The position numbers were made by a program, and so were the translations under genes. A stretch of DNA of 14,034 nucleotides from NCBI GenBank assembly GCA_021799945.1, contig JAJYZK010000034.1, positions 1-14,034 on the forward strand, read 5' to 3'. A model generated the notes under the pieces. That model worked only from the letters and a program-made list of their open reading frames with translations, was not told the DNA's origin and searched no databases. Of the stretch, positions 1-6,261 are shown in pieces. Source of the stretch: Acidobacteriota bacterium. GTDB lineage: Bacteria; Acidobacteriota; Terriglobia; Terriglobales; Acidobacteriaceae. Every line of letters begins with the position of its first letter. Within the stretch, counting starts at the first letter, position 1.

Positions 1-279
1 GGCATTGCACTTGCGGCGGCGTCGTTTATCGAGGCGGGCCTGAAGCTGATCGAATCGTTCGCAGGGGAGACGACCAACGGGAAGGCCGACGTACCTCCGA
101 AGCGTTTGGATCACACTCTTTCCGCACTATTCACGCGGGACGCCCGGACGAACCGGCCTGCCCTGACGATTCCTCTGCCCGAATCGGTGACCCGGGAACG
201 GCTTGCCGGCGCAGTGTCCGCATTGCTCACCGCATTGGGAAAAGCAGGAATAGCAGTTGGACGGGAGGGCCAGAGCTGA
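1..279 (+). CDS. 3' end of an unrecognised protein (partial)
   Basis: Frame 1 is open from the first base to a TGA at 277-279, giving 92 C-terminal residues. The start lies outside the window. The fragment has an alanine/leucine-rich helix at its beginning (IALAAASFIEAGLKLIESF), a central basic stretch, a short segment LTIPLPESVTRERL, and a closing helix rich in Ala and Leu. Third positions are mostly G or C, as in the confident genes nearby, which supports real coding. I recognise no family motif, membrane segment or catalytic signature, so I assign no function. No other intact plus-strand gene follows it before the insertion sequence at 461. Confidence 0.5.
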   Translation, partial: GIALAAASFIEAGLKLIESFAGETTNGKADVPPKRLDHTLSALFTRDARTNRPALTIPLPESVTRERLAGAVSALLTALGKAGIAVGREGQS

Positions 280-460
280 CGATGCAGGCCGTAGAGAGGT
301 CTCTCATCTACACGAACAAGCCGCAACCCTGGGGCGAGCTGACCGTTCACCTGAGCAGCGACCGCTGATCGATGCATGAACAGAATGCGCTTGAGAGAAA
401 CGCGTGGGTAAAGTGCGGGAATTTCAAAGGAGAGGATGAGGCGTAGCCTGCTCGATGCCG
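280..460. other. Gap between partial gene and IS element
   Basis: This 181-bp stretch has no convincing full gene. A 28-codon open frame starts with ATG at 282, two bases after the preceding stop, and ends at 368. It has no recognisable motif and may be chance. The right part holds a purine-rich ribosome-binding-like sequence and an ATG at 436, described separately as a truncated gene stub. Confidence 0.4.
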
Positions 461-468
461 TGGCCTGA
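436..468 (+). pseudogene. Truncated gene stub cut by the IS element
   Basis: A strong Shine-Dalgarno-like run, AAAGGAGAGG at 426-435, directly precedes ATG at 436. The frame encodes MRRSLLDA and then enters the IS left end at 461, reading two more codons before a TGA at 466-468. The strong ribosome-binding sequence and the abrupt end exactly at the inverted repeat suggest a gene start interrupted by the insertion. No continuation is visible right of the IS: all three plus frames stop by about 1750. The rest of the gene may have been lost in an adjacent deletion. A stub of only eight native codons could also be chance. Confidence 0.3.
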
Positions 469-483
469 TCCCCGATTTCCGCA
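461..483 (+). repeat. IS left terminal inverted repeat
   Basis: This repeat starts TGGCCTGATCCCC and ends TTTCCGCA. It pairs with the reverse complement of 1695-1716, sharing TGGCCTG, CCCC and TTTCCGCA blocks with a one-base length difference. Such ends are the transposase binding and cleavage sites in IS3-family elements. Confidence 0.8.
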
Positions 484-490
484 CAGAGCC

Positions 491-509
491 GAGTACGATT
501 TTCGTATTC
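491..509 (+). promoter_or_regulatory. Hairpin before the orfA ribosome-binding site
   Basis: GAGTACGA (491-498) pairs with TCGTATTC (502-509) around a TTT loop, giving eight pairs including one G-T. The orfA ribosome-binding-like AGGAAGG follows immediately at 510-516. In some insertion sequences a hairpin near the start limits transposase translation from read-through transcripts. That role here is inference. Confidence 0.35.
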
Positions 510-525
510 AGGAAGGTGCGGCAAG

Positions 526-807
526 ATGTCGAGGAGCAAGCATACGGAAGCGCAGATGATCGGGGCGCTGAAGCAGTTGGAGGCGGGGCGGAAGGTAGAG
601 GACGTCGCGCGAGAGTTGGGCGTGTCCAAGCACACGATCTACGCCTGGAAGTCGAGGTACGGGGGCATGGATGTGAGCGAGGCGCAGGAAGCCAGGCAGT
701 TGCGGGATGAGAACGCACGGCTGAAGCGGCTGGTGGCGGATCTGAGCCTGGATAAGGAAGCCCTGCAGTCGGTGATTCGAAAAAACGGCTGGGGCTCGCA
801 GCTATGA
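526..807 (+). CDS. IS3-family transposase OrfA (DNA-binding subunit)
   Basis: This 93-residue protein is the small N-terminal partner of an IS3-family transposase and binds the terminal repeats. Residues about 8-45 form a helix-turn-helix (KVEDVARELGVSKHTIYAWK), as in the HTH_Tnp_1 family. Residues 59-80 form a leucine zipper with leucines at 59, 66, 73 and 80, used for multimerisation in IS911-type proteins. The ATG at 526 is preceded by AGGAAGG at 510-516. The gene overlaps orfB by four bases (ATGA at 804-807), and the slippery heptamer A_AAA_AAC at 780-786 is in the reading phase. OrfA alone and an OrfAB fusion could therefore both be made. Length is normal for the family. Confidence 0.92.
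   Translation: MSRSKHTEAQMIGALKQLEAGRKVEDVARELGVSKHTIYAWKSRYGGMDVSEAQEARQLRDENARLKRLVADLSLDKEALQSVIRKNGWGSQL
780..786 (+). other. Candidate -1 ribosomal frameshift heptamer (A_AAA_AAC)
   Basis: In orfA phase the codons are CGA|AAA|AAC, so bases 780-786 form the classical X_XXY_YYZ slippery sequence. A -1 slip leads into the orfB frame with no stop before the orfB ATG at 804, yielding a fused OrfAB transposase. A five-pair GCTCG/CGAGC helix (794-798 with 818-822) starts eight bases downstream and might act as stimulator. IS3-family elements commonly use such shifts. Its use here is inferred. Confidence 0.55.
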
Positions 808-1682
808 AGGCGTCTGTCGAGCACGTCCAGCAACAGTATGCCTTCAGCGAGCGCCGTTCGTGCCGGTTGTTGCTGGTTCCGGCGTCGAGCTATCGCTATC
901 GGCCGCGCGATTTCGACCAGGGGCTGCGCGAGCGGCTGGTGGAGCTGGCGCGGGAGAAGCCGCGTTATGGTTACCGTCGATTGCATGTGCTGCTGGGCCG
1001 TGAAGGCGAGCATGTGAACCATAAACGGGTGCACCGGATCTATCGCGAAGCCGGCTTGGCGCTGCGCCGCAAGAAGCGCAAGCACTGCGTGCGCCTGAGC
1101 AGGCCGCTGGGGATCTATACAGCCGCCAACCAGGAGTGGGCGCTCGATTTCGTACACGACGTAATGGCCTCGGGCCGCTCGATTCGCGTGCTGAACGTCG
1201 TCGATGCGTATACGCGCGAGAGCCTTGCCATGGAAGTGGACACGAGCTTTGCAGGCCTGCGCGTTACGCGCGTGCTCGACCAGATCACCGCCGAGCGCGG
1301 TCTGCCGCGAGCCATTCGCTGTGACAACGGCCCGGAACTGATCAGTCGGCATTTCCTTGCCTGGGCTCTGGACCACAAGATCGACCTGGTGCACATCCAG
1401 CCGGGCAAGCCCACGCAGAACGCCTCCGTGGAGAGCTTCAACAGCAAGCTGCGCGAGGAGTGCCTTCGCGTCAGCTGGTTCCAGAACCTGTTCGAGGCTA
1501 GACGGATCATCGCCGCTTGGCGTCACGATTACAACGAACGGAGGCCACACAGCAGTCTGAACTACATGACACCGGCAGAGTTCGCCGCAAAAGCAAGCGG
1601 TGGAAAAGACGCAGGCTCCGCCTGCTTGGAAAACGCCCATGGCGTTTCCCACTTTCCCACAGCTATGGCTGCGGCGAGCTAA
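804..1682 (+). CDS. IS3-family transposase OrfB (DDE integrase core)
   Basis: This 292-residue protein carries the catalytic part of an IS3-family transposase, which performs strand transfer. Residues about 40-95 form the HTH_21-like region (EKPRYGYRRLHVLL, VNHKRVHRIYREAGL). The rve integrase core follows with D115 (WALDFVHD), D174 (RCDNGPELIS) and E210 (NASVESFNSKLREEC). The 35 residues between the last two give a canonical DD(35)E triad. The C-terminal NERRPHSSLNYMTPAEFA motif is typical of the family. The ATG at 804 overlaps the orfA stop as ATGA, so it may be made by coupling or by frameshifting from orfA. The last 25 residues are encoded by hairpin-rich DNA. The gene appears intact. Confidence 0.95.
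   Translation: MKASVEHVQQQYAFSERRSCRLLLVPASSYRYRPRDFDQGLRERLVELAREKPRYGYRRLHVLLGREGEHVNHKRVHRIYREAGLALRRKKRKHCVRLSRPLGIYTAANQEWALDFVHDVMASGRSIRVLNVVDAYTRESLAMEVDTSFAGLRVTRVLDQITAERGLPRAIRCDNGPELISRHFLAWALDHKIDLVHIQPGKPTQNASVESFNSKLREECLRVSWFQNLFEARRIIAAWRHDYNERRPHSSLNYMTPAEFAAKASGGKDAGSACLENAHGVSHFPTAMAAAS
1611..1649 (+). repeat. Twin hairpins at the 3' end of orfB
   Basis: GCAGGC-TCC-GCCTGC (1611-1625) forms a six-pair hairpin. Directly after it GGAAAACGCC-CAT-GGCGTTTCC (1628-1649) forms a nine-pair hairpin with one bulged A. Both lie inside the orfB coding tail. They could slow transcription near the IS end or be incidental; no T-tract follows. Confidence 0.4.
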
Positions 1683-1694
1683 GTATTATTTGTA

Positions 1695-1716
1695 TGCGGA
1701 AAATGGGGGCAGGCCA
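1695..1716 (-). repeat. IS right terminal inverted repeat
   Basis: Read on the minus strand this begins TGGCCTGCCCCC and ends TTTTCCGCA, mirroring the left end at 461. It lies 13 bp past the orfB stop, the usual compact layout of IS3-family elements. Confidence 0.8.
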
Positions 1717-1783
1717 ACCCGCCCCCGGTTGAGTCCTGGTAAGTGAGTGTGCTCGCCGAGGTTCGCGCCCTGACCGGCGCGTC

Positions 1784-2962
1784 CTAAAGCCGGTTTGAGT
1801 TCTCCTCCAATTCGGTGATGGGCAGCGCCCGGAATCCATTGGCGAGTGGAAAGCTGTTGGGAGTCCGGCAAAGAACGGCTCCCGCGGTTACGCGCGATCG
1901 GCCTACCGCATTCCGCCCGAAACCAAGATTCACCGTGTCGCCGGCATCCGGCAGCTCGGTCCACTTTGCTTCATAGAGCTCCAGACGGCCGCCCACATCC
2001 ACGAGAAAGTCCACCTCGCGCGTCCGGTCACGCCAGAAGAACAGGCTGCCTACGCGACCGACGCGCCGCTCCCGGTCCCGAAGCTGGGCAAACACAAACG
2101 TTTCCCAGATCGCGCCCAACGCAGGAGATTGCCGCAGCGCTTCTTTCGAGCGGACTTGGAGCAATGCGCAGAGCAACCCCGTATCGGCGAAGTAGAGCTT
2201 CGGACTCTTAATGATGGACTTGGTGCGATTCGAGAACCACGGCTCCAGCAAAACGATCTGGCCGGAGGCTTCCAGCATGGAGAGCCAGTGGCTGGCGGTC
2301 GAAGGGGCAATGCCCACGTCGCGGGCCAAATCGGCCTTGTTCAGCAGGTTTGCGGAGCGGTGCGCACAGGCGCGCACAAACCGCTCGAAGTCCCGCAGGT
2401 TGCCGACATTGGTAAGCAAGCGCACATCCCGCTCCAGGTAGGTGGCGAGATACGAATTGTAAAACGCCGCCAGATCGATGTCCGGATTGGCATATAGCTC
2501 CGGAAAACCGCCGCGCACGATGGCCGCTTCAATCTCGATGTGCGGCAATGCCGCTCGAATCTCGGAGAAGGAAAGTGTTTCAAGCTCCACAATGTCCGCC
2601 CGGCCCGCCAGGGACTCGGATATGTTTTTCATCAATGTGAACTTCTGCGAGCCAGTGAGCAGGAATTGGCCTTTGCGCATGCGATGGGCGTCGACCTCCG
2701 CCTTGAGATGCCGGAACAGACCGGGCGCATATTGCACTTCATCGACGATGACCGGTGGCGGATAGCGTTGCAGAAAGGCGCGCGGCTCCTTCTCCGCCTG
2801 CTCGGCCTCGGTGGGAAGATCGAGCGACACGAAAGAGTAGTTCGGAAACAGGCGCCGGAATGTCGAGGTCTTACCTGTCTGCCTGGCTCCGGTGAGCACT
2901 ATGACAGGCCGCGTTCGCGCGGAGCGTTCGAGCCTGGGTTCAACAGCGCGCGGAATCCACAT
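1784..2962 (-). CDS. AAA_14/DUF4143 family ATP-binding protein
   Basis: This 392-residue protein belongs to the widespread AAA_14 plus DUF4143 ATPases, whose cellular role is poorly known. The Walker A motif GARQTGKT is at 25-32, Walker B VIVDEVQ at 71-77, and a sensor-like LLTGSQ at 101-106. A winged-helix-like stretch lies at about 205-236 (NKADLARDVGIAPSTASHWL). The C-terminal DUF4143 part has EVDF (316-319) and YEAKW (330-334), resembling the D...ExK pattern of PD-(D/E)XK folds. I prefer ATG at 2960-2962; a TTG two codons upstream is also in frame. No ribosome-binding sequence precedes either, so the mRNA may be leaderless. The start lies inside the left arm of a long inverted repeat, suggesting autoregulation. 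The IS element ends 67 bp beyond the stop. Confidence 0.9.
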   Translation of the reverse strand: MWIPRAVEPRLERSARTRPVIVLTGARQTGKTSTFRRLFPNYSFVSLDLPTEAEQAEKEPRAFLQRYPPPVIVDEVQYAPGLFRHLKAEVDAHRMRKGQFLLTGSQKFTLMKNISESLAGRADIVELETLSFSEIRAALPHIEIEAAIVRGGFPELYANPDIDLAAFYNSYLATYLERDVRLLTNVGNLRDFERFVRACAHRSANLLNKADLARDVGIAPSTASHWLSMLEASGQIVLLEPWFSNRTKSIIKSPKLYFADTGLLCALLQVRSKEALRQSPALGAIWETFVFAQLRDRERRVGRVGSLFFWRDRTREVDFLVDVGGRLELYEAKWTELPDAGDTVNLGFGRNAVGRSRVTAGAVLCRTPNSFPLANGFRALPITELEENSNRL

Positions 2963-2999
2963 ATGCAAAATATACGATACAATCGCATATTTTGCATAT
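2961..2999. repeat. 13+13 bp perfect inverted repeat over the DUF4143 start
   Basis: ATATGCAAAATAT (2961-2973) is mirrored exactly by ATATTTTGCATAT (2987-2999), with a 13-bp spacer. The arms are strikingly AT-rich in this GC-rich DNA. The left arm overlaps the ATPase start codon, so binding there would block initiation. It is a candidate operator and promoter site. The cognate protein is unknown; the ATPase itself, with its HTH-like segment, is one candidate. Confidence 0.6.
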
Positions 3000-3122
3000 C
3001 AAAGCCGGAAAGAGGCTGGCGCAGTTTTGGCGCCCTGCCGCGTGCGGGAAGATCGCTGTAACTTCCAGCGAAAGATTGCGTTCCATCGATTGCGCTCAAT
3101 AGCGCAGTTGATTCGATGGCGT

Positions 3123-3151
3123 AAAAAGCATCCAAGAGCTCTTGGGGATGC
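3123..3151 (-). terminator. Intrinsic terminator, minus strand
   Basis: On the minus strand GCAT-CCCC-AAGAGCTCTT-GG-ATGC folds into a hairpin. CCAAG/CTTGG surrounds an AGCT loop, and GCAT/ATGC is added outside a two-base bulge. TTTTT (3127-3123) follows directly. It faces transcription from the TonB-receptor/GH3 operon, ending about 270 bp beyond the GH3 stop. Confidence 0.55.
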
Positions 3152-3421
3152 GGCCTCTAACAGCCGGAGGCCCAATTGGTCCGCCGCCTCCAGAGCGCTG
3201 TCCCCAAATTTCTCCCAACATCCGTCGCCTCATTTCGCCGCCTTCGAAAGCGCGGTTCCTCCGCATCGGCAGGCCCTCCGGCGCCGGCCCCAGACCGCAG
3301 AGCAGTTCGCAGCCTTTGCAGCTTTTCGAACACCCGGTCGAGCGCCTCATTTTTCGGCCGGCGGTCCAGGCGCGCGCGGAGGGTGCGCCGGTTGCATCCG
3401 CGCTCGCGCTGTTGCGGTTGG
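3152..3421. other. Stretch without a confident gene downstream of GH3
   Basis: No plus-strand gene is credible here. On the minus strand one frame is open from within the GH3 3' end to a TAG at 3157-3159, only six bases before the terminator. It encodes a helical basic stretch (CNRRTLRARLDRRPKNEAL, then DRVFEKLQRLRTAL). It has no ATG, GTG or TTG start near its left limit, so it may be a gene remnant or a downstream gene with a lost start. The rest shows nothing I can name. Confidence 0.3.
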
Positions 3422-6121
3422 CTACTGCACGTGAGCGACAGCAGAGGCCGGAAGATCGCGGGAGTTGCCGCCCACCTGAATCCTTCTGTCTCCGGCGGCC
3501 AGAACCCATTTGTTTTCGCGGACCGACCAGTACTCGAACTGCCGGCGCGCCAGATGCAGATCCACCATCCTGCTTGCGCCCGGGGCCAGCGTCACGCGGT
3601 CGAAGGCCGCGAGAATGCGCGGCGCGAATTGCACCCCCGGCGGTCTAGCCGCCGGCGCGTCGAGATAGGCCTGGGGAACGTCGTCGCCCGCCCTGCCGCC
3701 CGTATTCGTCACGCGCACCCGCAGGAGGACGCCGCCATCGGCATCCCGTGACGCTGAGACATCGCTGTACCGGAACTGCGTATAGCTCAGGCCGAAGCCA
3801 AATGGGAAGAGCGGCTGCTCCTTCTCCGCGTCGAACCAGCGATAGCCGATCAGCACGCCTTCGCTGTAGGTCGTTTTTCCGTCCACGCCTTTCGCCGAGC
3901 GCTCCGGGTGCGCCGGATCCGTGGCCGGGTAGTCTTCGAGCCGCCGTCCCCAGGTTACGGGCAGGCGGCCGGCCGGGTCGGCCCGGCCGAGAAGAACCTT
4001 CGCCGTCGCCCATCCGCCTTCGTCGCCGGGCCACCACATTTCCAGGACGGCCTTGACGCGGCCGATCCACGGCAACGCCACCGGCTGACTGGTGTTCAAC
4101 ACAACGATCGTGTTCGGGTTCACCGCTGCAATCTCTTCGATGAGCTTGTCCTGGCCGCCGGGAAGGCCGAATGCCGGATGGCCGCGCGTCCAGGCAAACA
4201 CCACGGCGATCTTCGCCGCCTTCGCCGCTTCGATCGCGGCGTCATGCGCCGCCCGCCGCGCCTCCGGCGTCATCCAGTTGAGCCTGACCTGCGCCGGCGC
4301 ATTGGAGGTGTCAGGAGAAATCGAAACCTCAATCGCGTGCGCTCCCCGGGTCAGCGTCACCGACCGGCGCACATTGTCGAGACCATCGGTTGTGGGCAAG
4401 CCATTGTCCTGCGTTGCATGCTGCACATCGCCGTGAACCGCGCCTTCGGTCGCGCCGCTGCGGCCGACTTCCCTGCCGTCAATCTTCAACACGCCGCGCG
4501 CGCCGAGCACCTGCAGATACATCCAGTAATCGCCGTCGTGCGGCGCGACGATCTGGCCTTTCCACGACGCGGTCGTATTGGCCGGCAGAGGATTGCCGTT
4601 CGCGCGCGTGAAATTCAGCGTGCGGTCTGTCGCTACCGCCTTCGCCCCTTCGAAACGCTGCAGGCCGGGCTTGCCGTTCTGCATAAAGTCCTCGGCGGGG
4701 ACAGGCGCGCCGGTCATGTCGTCGGCCACGGCGAACGCGATATGCGCCGATGGCGCAAGCCTCCGCATCGCCGCCAGCGGGCCTACCTGGCGCTCGGTGA
4801 GTCCCGGCGAGCGCTCGCCGAAGGCGCCGATCGCCGCCACCTGTCCCGCCGTCGGCCCGATCATCGCAAGGGAGCCCAGATCGCCCGCGCTGAGCGGAAG
4901 CAAGTTGCCGTCGTTCTTCAGCAGCACGGCGGCGTCTTCCGCAGTGCGCTCGATCGCCGCCGCATTGGCGTCGATATCCTGCGCGGTGACCGTATGCTTC
5001 TGCCTGCCGTCCAGGTAGCCGAAGCGGTCGATTTCATACAGGACGCGCCGCGCCGCCGCCGTGATGGTCGCCGCGGTAACGGTCCCGTTGGCCAACAGTT
5101 GCCGCAGCGTCGTTCCGTCGTTGTCGCGAGGAAATCCGTTGAGGTTCATCGGCGCGACCGGAGGCTCTTCCGGAATCGTGCCGCCGAGCATGCCGGCCAA
5201 CTGGTTCGGATCGAATTTGGGAGCATTCGACTTCGGCTCGGGCTGGGTGCGGAAAAACGTGTGCATGAACGCGGCGAATGGACCGCCCGGCGCCAGCAGA
5301 CCGGGCATCTCCATGTCCAGTCCGTCGTTGATGAAGGTCGCGCTGTGGACCGCTCCCCAATCCGAAGTGACGAAGCCCCTGAACCCCAGCTCGCCTTTCA
5401 GGATGACCTTCAGCGTCTCCGCGTTGCCGCAGGCGAAGGGGCCGTTGATCCGGTTGTACGAGCACATCACGCTGGAAACGCCCGCCCCGACAGCCTGCGC
5501 GAAGGGCGCCAGGTACACCTCATGCAGAGTCTGCGGATCGATCGCCACGGAGTAGCTGTCGGAGTCGTAGCCCACGTAGTGTTTGGCCTGGGCCATCACA
5601 TCCTGCGATTGAATGCCGCGGATTTCCGCGGCTCCCATCAGCCCGGTGAGCAACGGGTCCTCGCCGAAGGTGTTGTAGCCGCGCGCAAAGGTCAGGTCGC
5701 GATCTATATTGATGAAGGGTTGCAGCGCGACGTCGATGCCCAGGCTGCGCGCCTCCCGACCGATGACGACGCCATTGTCGCGCGCGTCCTTCAGGCTGAA
5801 CGTCGCGGCTACGCCCATGGTCGCCGTCTCGGCCTGGCCGGCCACCCGCGTCAACAGGCCCGGAGGGCCGTCGGCAAAACGCAGGCTGGGGATGCCGAGC
5901 CGCGACGCGCCGGGCAGATAGCCCGCCTGTCCCTGATTGCTGGCGGCCGGTTCGGTCTCCCCGCGGATCAGATTCACCTTTTCTTCCAGCGTCATCTGCC
6001 CCAGCAGCTTGTCGATGCGCGCTTCATTGGCTTTTTCCTGCGGGATGGCCTGGCCGGAAAGGCTCTGGCAAAGGGCCGAGCCGAGAACGGCGATAGACAG
6101 AGAAAACGAAACAAAGCGCAT
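3422..6121 (-). CDS. Secreted GH3-family beta-glycosidase with PA14 insert
   Basis: This 899-residue enzyme likely releases terminal beta-linked sugars from oligosaccharides in the periplasm or outside the cell. A signal peptide spans about 1-24 (MRFVSFSLSIAVLGSALCQS). The GH3 N-domain follows, with RFADGPPG (81-88), AKHYVGYD (179-186) and the nucleophile D254 in VTSDWGAVHS. The GH3 C-domain begins near 395 and is split by a PA14 domain (about 490-610, APHDGDYWMYLQVLGARG). A fibronectin-III-like domain closes the protein (about 795-882). The usual acid/base segment with EGxDR appears absent: residues 643-658 read AWTRGHPAFGLPGGQD. The ATG at 6121 was chosen for its signal peptide and the GGGAAG seven bases upstream. 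The frame stays open upstream but would run into the receptor gene. The gene lies 140 bp after the receptor gene on the same strand. Confidence 0.93.
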   Translation of the reverse strand: MRFVSFSLSIAVLGSALCQSLSGQAIPQEKANEARIDKLLGQMTLEEKVNLIRGETEPAASNQGQAGYLPGASRLGIPSLRFADGPPGLLTRVAGQAETATMGVAATFSLKDARDNGVVIGREARSLGIDVALQPFINIDRDLTFARGYNTFGEDPLLTGLMGAAEIRGIQSQDVMAQAKHYVGYDSDSYSVAIDPQTLHEVYLAPFAQAVGAGVSSVMCSYNRINGPFACGNAETLKVILKGELGFRGFVTSDWGAVHSATFINDGLDMEMPGLLAPGGPFAAFMHTFFRTQPEPKSNAPKFDPNQLAGMLGGTIPEEPPVAPMNLNGFPRDNDGTTLRQLLANGTVTAATITAAARRVLYEIDRFGYLDGRQKHTVTAQDIDANAAAIERTAEDAAVLLKNDGNLLPLSAGDLGSLAMIGPTAGQVAAIGAFGERSPGLTERQVGPLAAMRRLAPSAHIAFAVADDMTGAPVPAEDFMQNGKPGLQRFEGAKAVATDRTLNFTRANGNPLPANTTASWKGQIVAPHDGDYWMYLQVLGARGVLKIDGREVGRSGATEGAVHGDVQHATQDNGLPTTDGLDNVRRSVTLTRGAHAIEVSISPDTSNAPAQVRLNWMTPEARRAAHDAAIEAAKAAKIAVVFAWTRGHPAFGLPGGQDKLIEEIAAVNPNTIVVLNTSQPVALPWIGRVKAVLEMWWPGDEGGWATAKVLLGRADPAGRLPVTWGRRLEDYPATDPAHPERSAKGVDGKTTYSEGVLIGYRWFDAEKEQPLFPFGFGLSYTQFRYSDVSASRDADGGVLLRVRVTNTGGRAGDDVPQAYLDAPAARPPGVQFAPRILAAFDRVTLAPGASRMVDLHLARRQFEYWSVRENKWVLAAGDRRIQVGGNSRDLPASAVAHVQ

Positions 6122-6163
6122 GTCGAGACTTCCCGATACCGAATGGAATTTCGCAGCGCCGGA

Positions 6164-6193
6164 ATTATATCGGCGAAAACGTCCCGGTGGAAA
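6164..6193 (-). promoter_or_regulatory. Candidate internal promoter before the GH3 gene
   Basis: On the minus strand TATAAT (6169-6164) is an exact -10 box. TTTCCA (6193-6188) lies 18 bp upstream and matches four of six -35 positions. Transcription would start near 6157, some 36 bases before the GH3 ATG. The -35 part overlaps the right arm of the 6188-6228 inverted repeat, a possible operator. AT-rich boxes are rare here, but no experiment supports use. Confidence 0.4.
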
Positions 6194-6228
6194 GCCGCGT
6201 CGCAAATGCGGTCCCGTCCGGCTTTCCA
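6188..6228. repeat. 10-bp perfect inverted repeat between receptor and GH3 genes
   Basis: TGGAAAGCCG (6188-6197) is mirrored by CGGCTTTCCA (6219-6228) across 21 bases that can form a small inner CGCA-TT-TGCG helix. It lies 34 bp after the receptor stop. No T-tract follows on the minus strand, so it is not a standard terminator. It could be an operator, an mRNA-processing hairpin or an attenuator. Confidence 0.5.
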
Positions 6229-6261
6229 ATTCCTCTCTTTCCCACGCCCCAGGGGAATCGG

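Larger units (their letters stand above)
461..1716 (+). mobile_element. IS3-family insertion sequence, apparently complete
   Basis: This 1256-bp element carries an orfA/orfB pair typical of IS3-family transposons. Its ends are imperfect inverted repeats beginning 5'-TGGCCTG and ending CAGGCCA, matching over about 22-23 bp with one indel and three mismatches. The two genes overlap by ATGA, and an A_AAA_AAC slippery heptamer lies in phase before the overlap. OrfB retains the full DD(35)E triad, so the element looks potentially active. No 3-4 bp target duplication is seen: GCCG lies on the left and ACCC on the right. This fits an element that has undergone an adjacent rearrangement, or small end mutations. 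Confidence 0.88.

Noticed and set aside
639..1652. 337-codon minus-strand frame opposite the transposase
   Set aside because: The plus strand has intact OrfA and OrfB with catalytic residues; the opposite frame has no recognisable domain.
457..1720. Target-site duplication flanking the IS
   Set aside because: The bases next to the inverted repeats (GCCG and ACCC) do not match at 3 or 4 bp.
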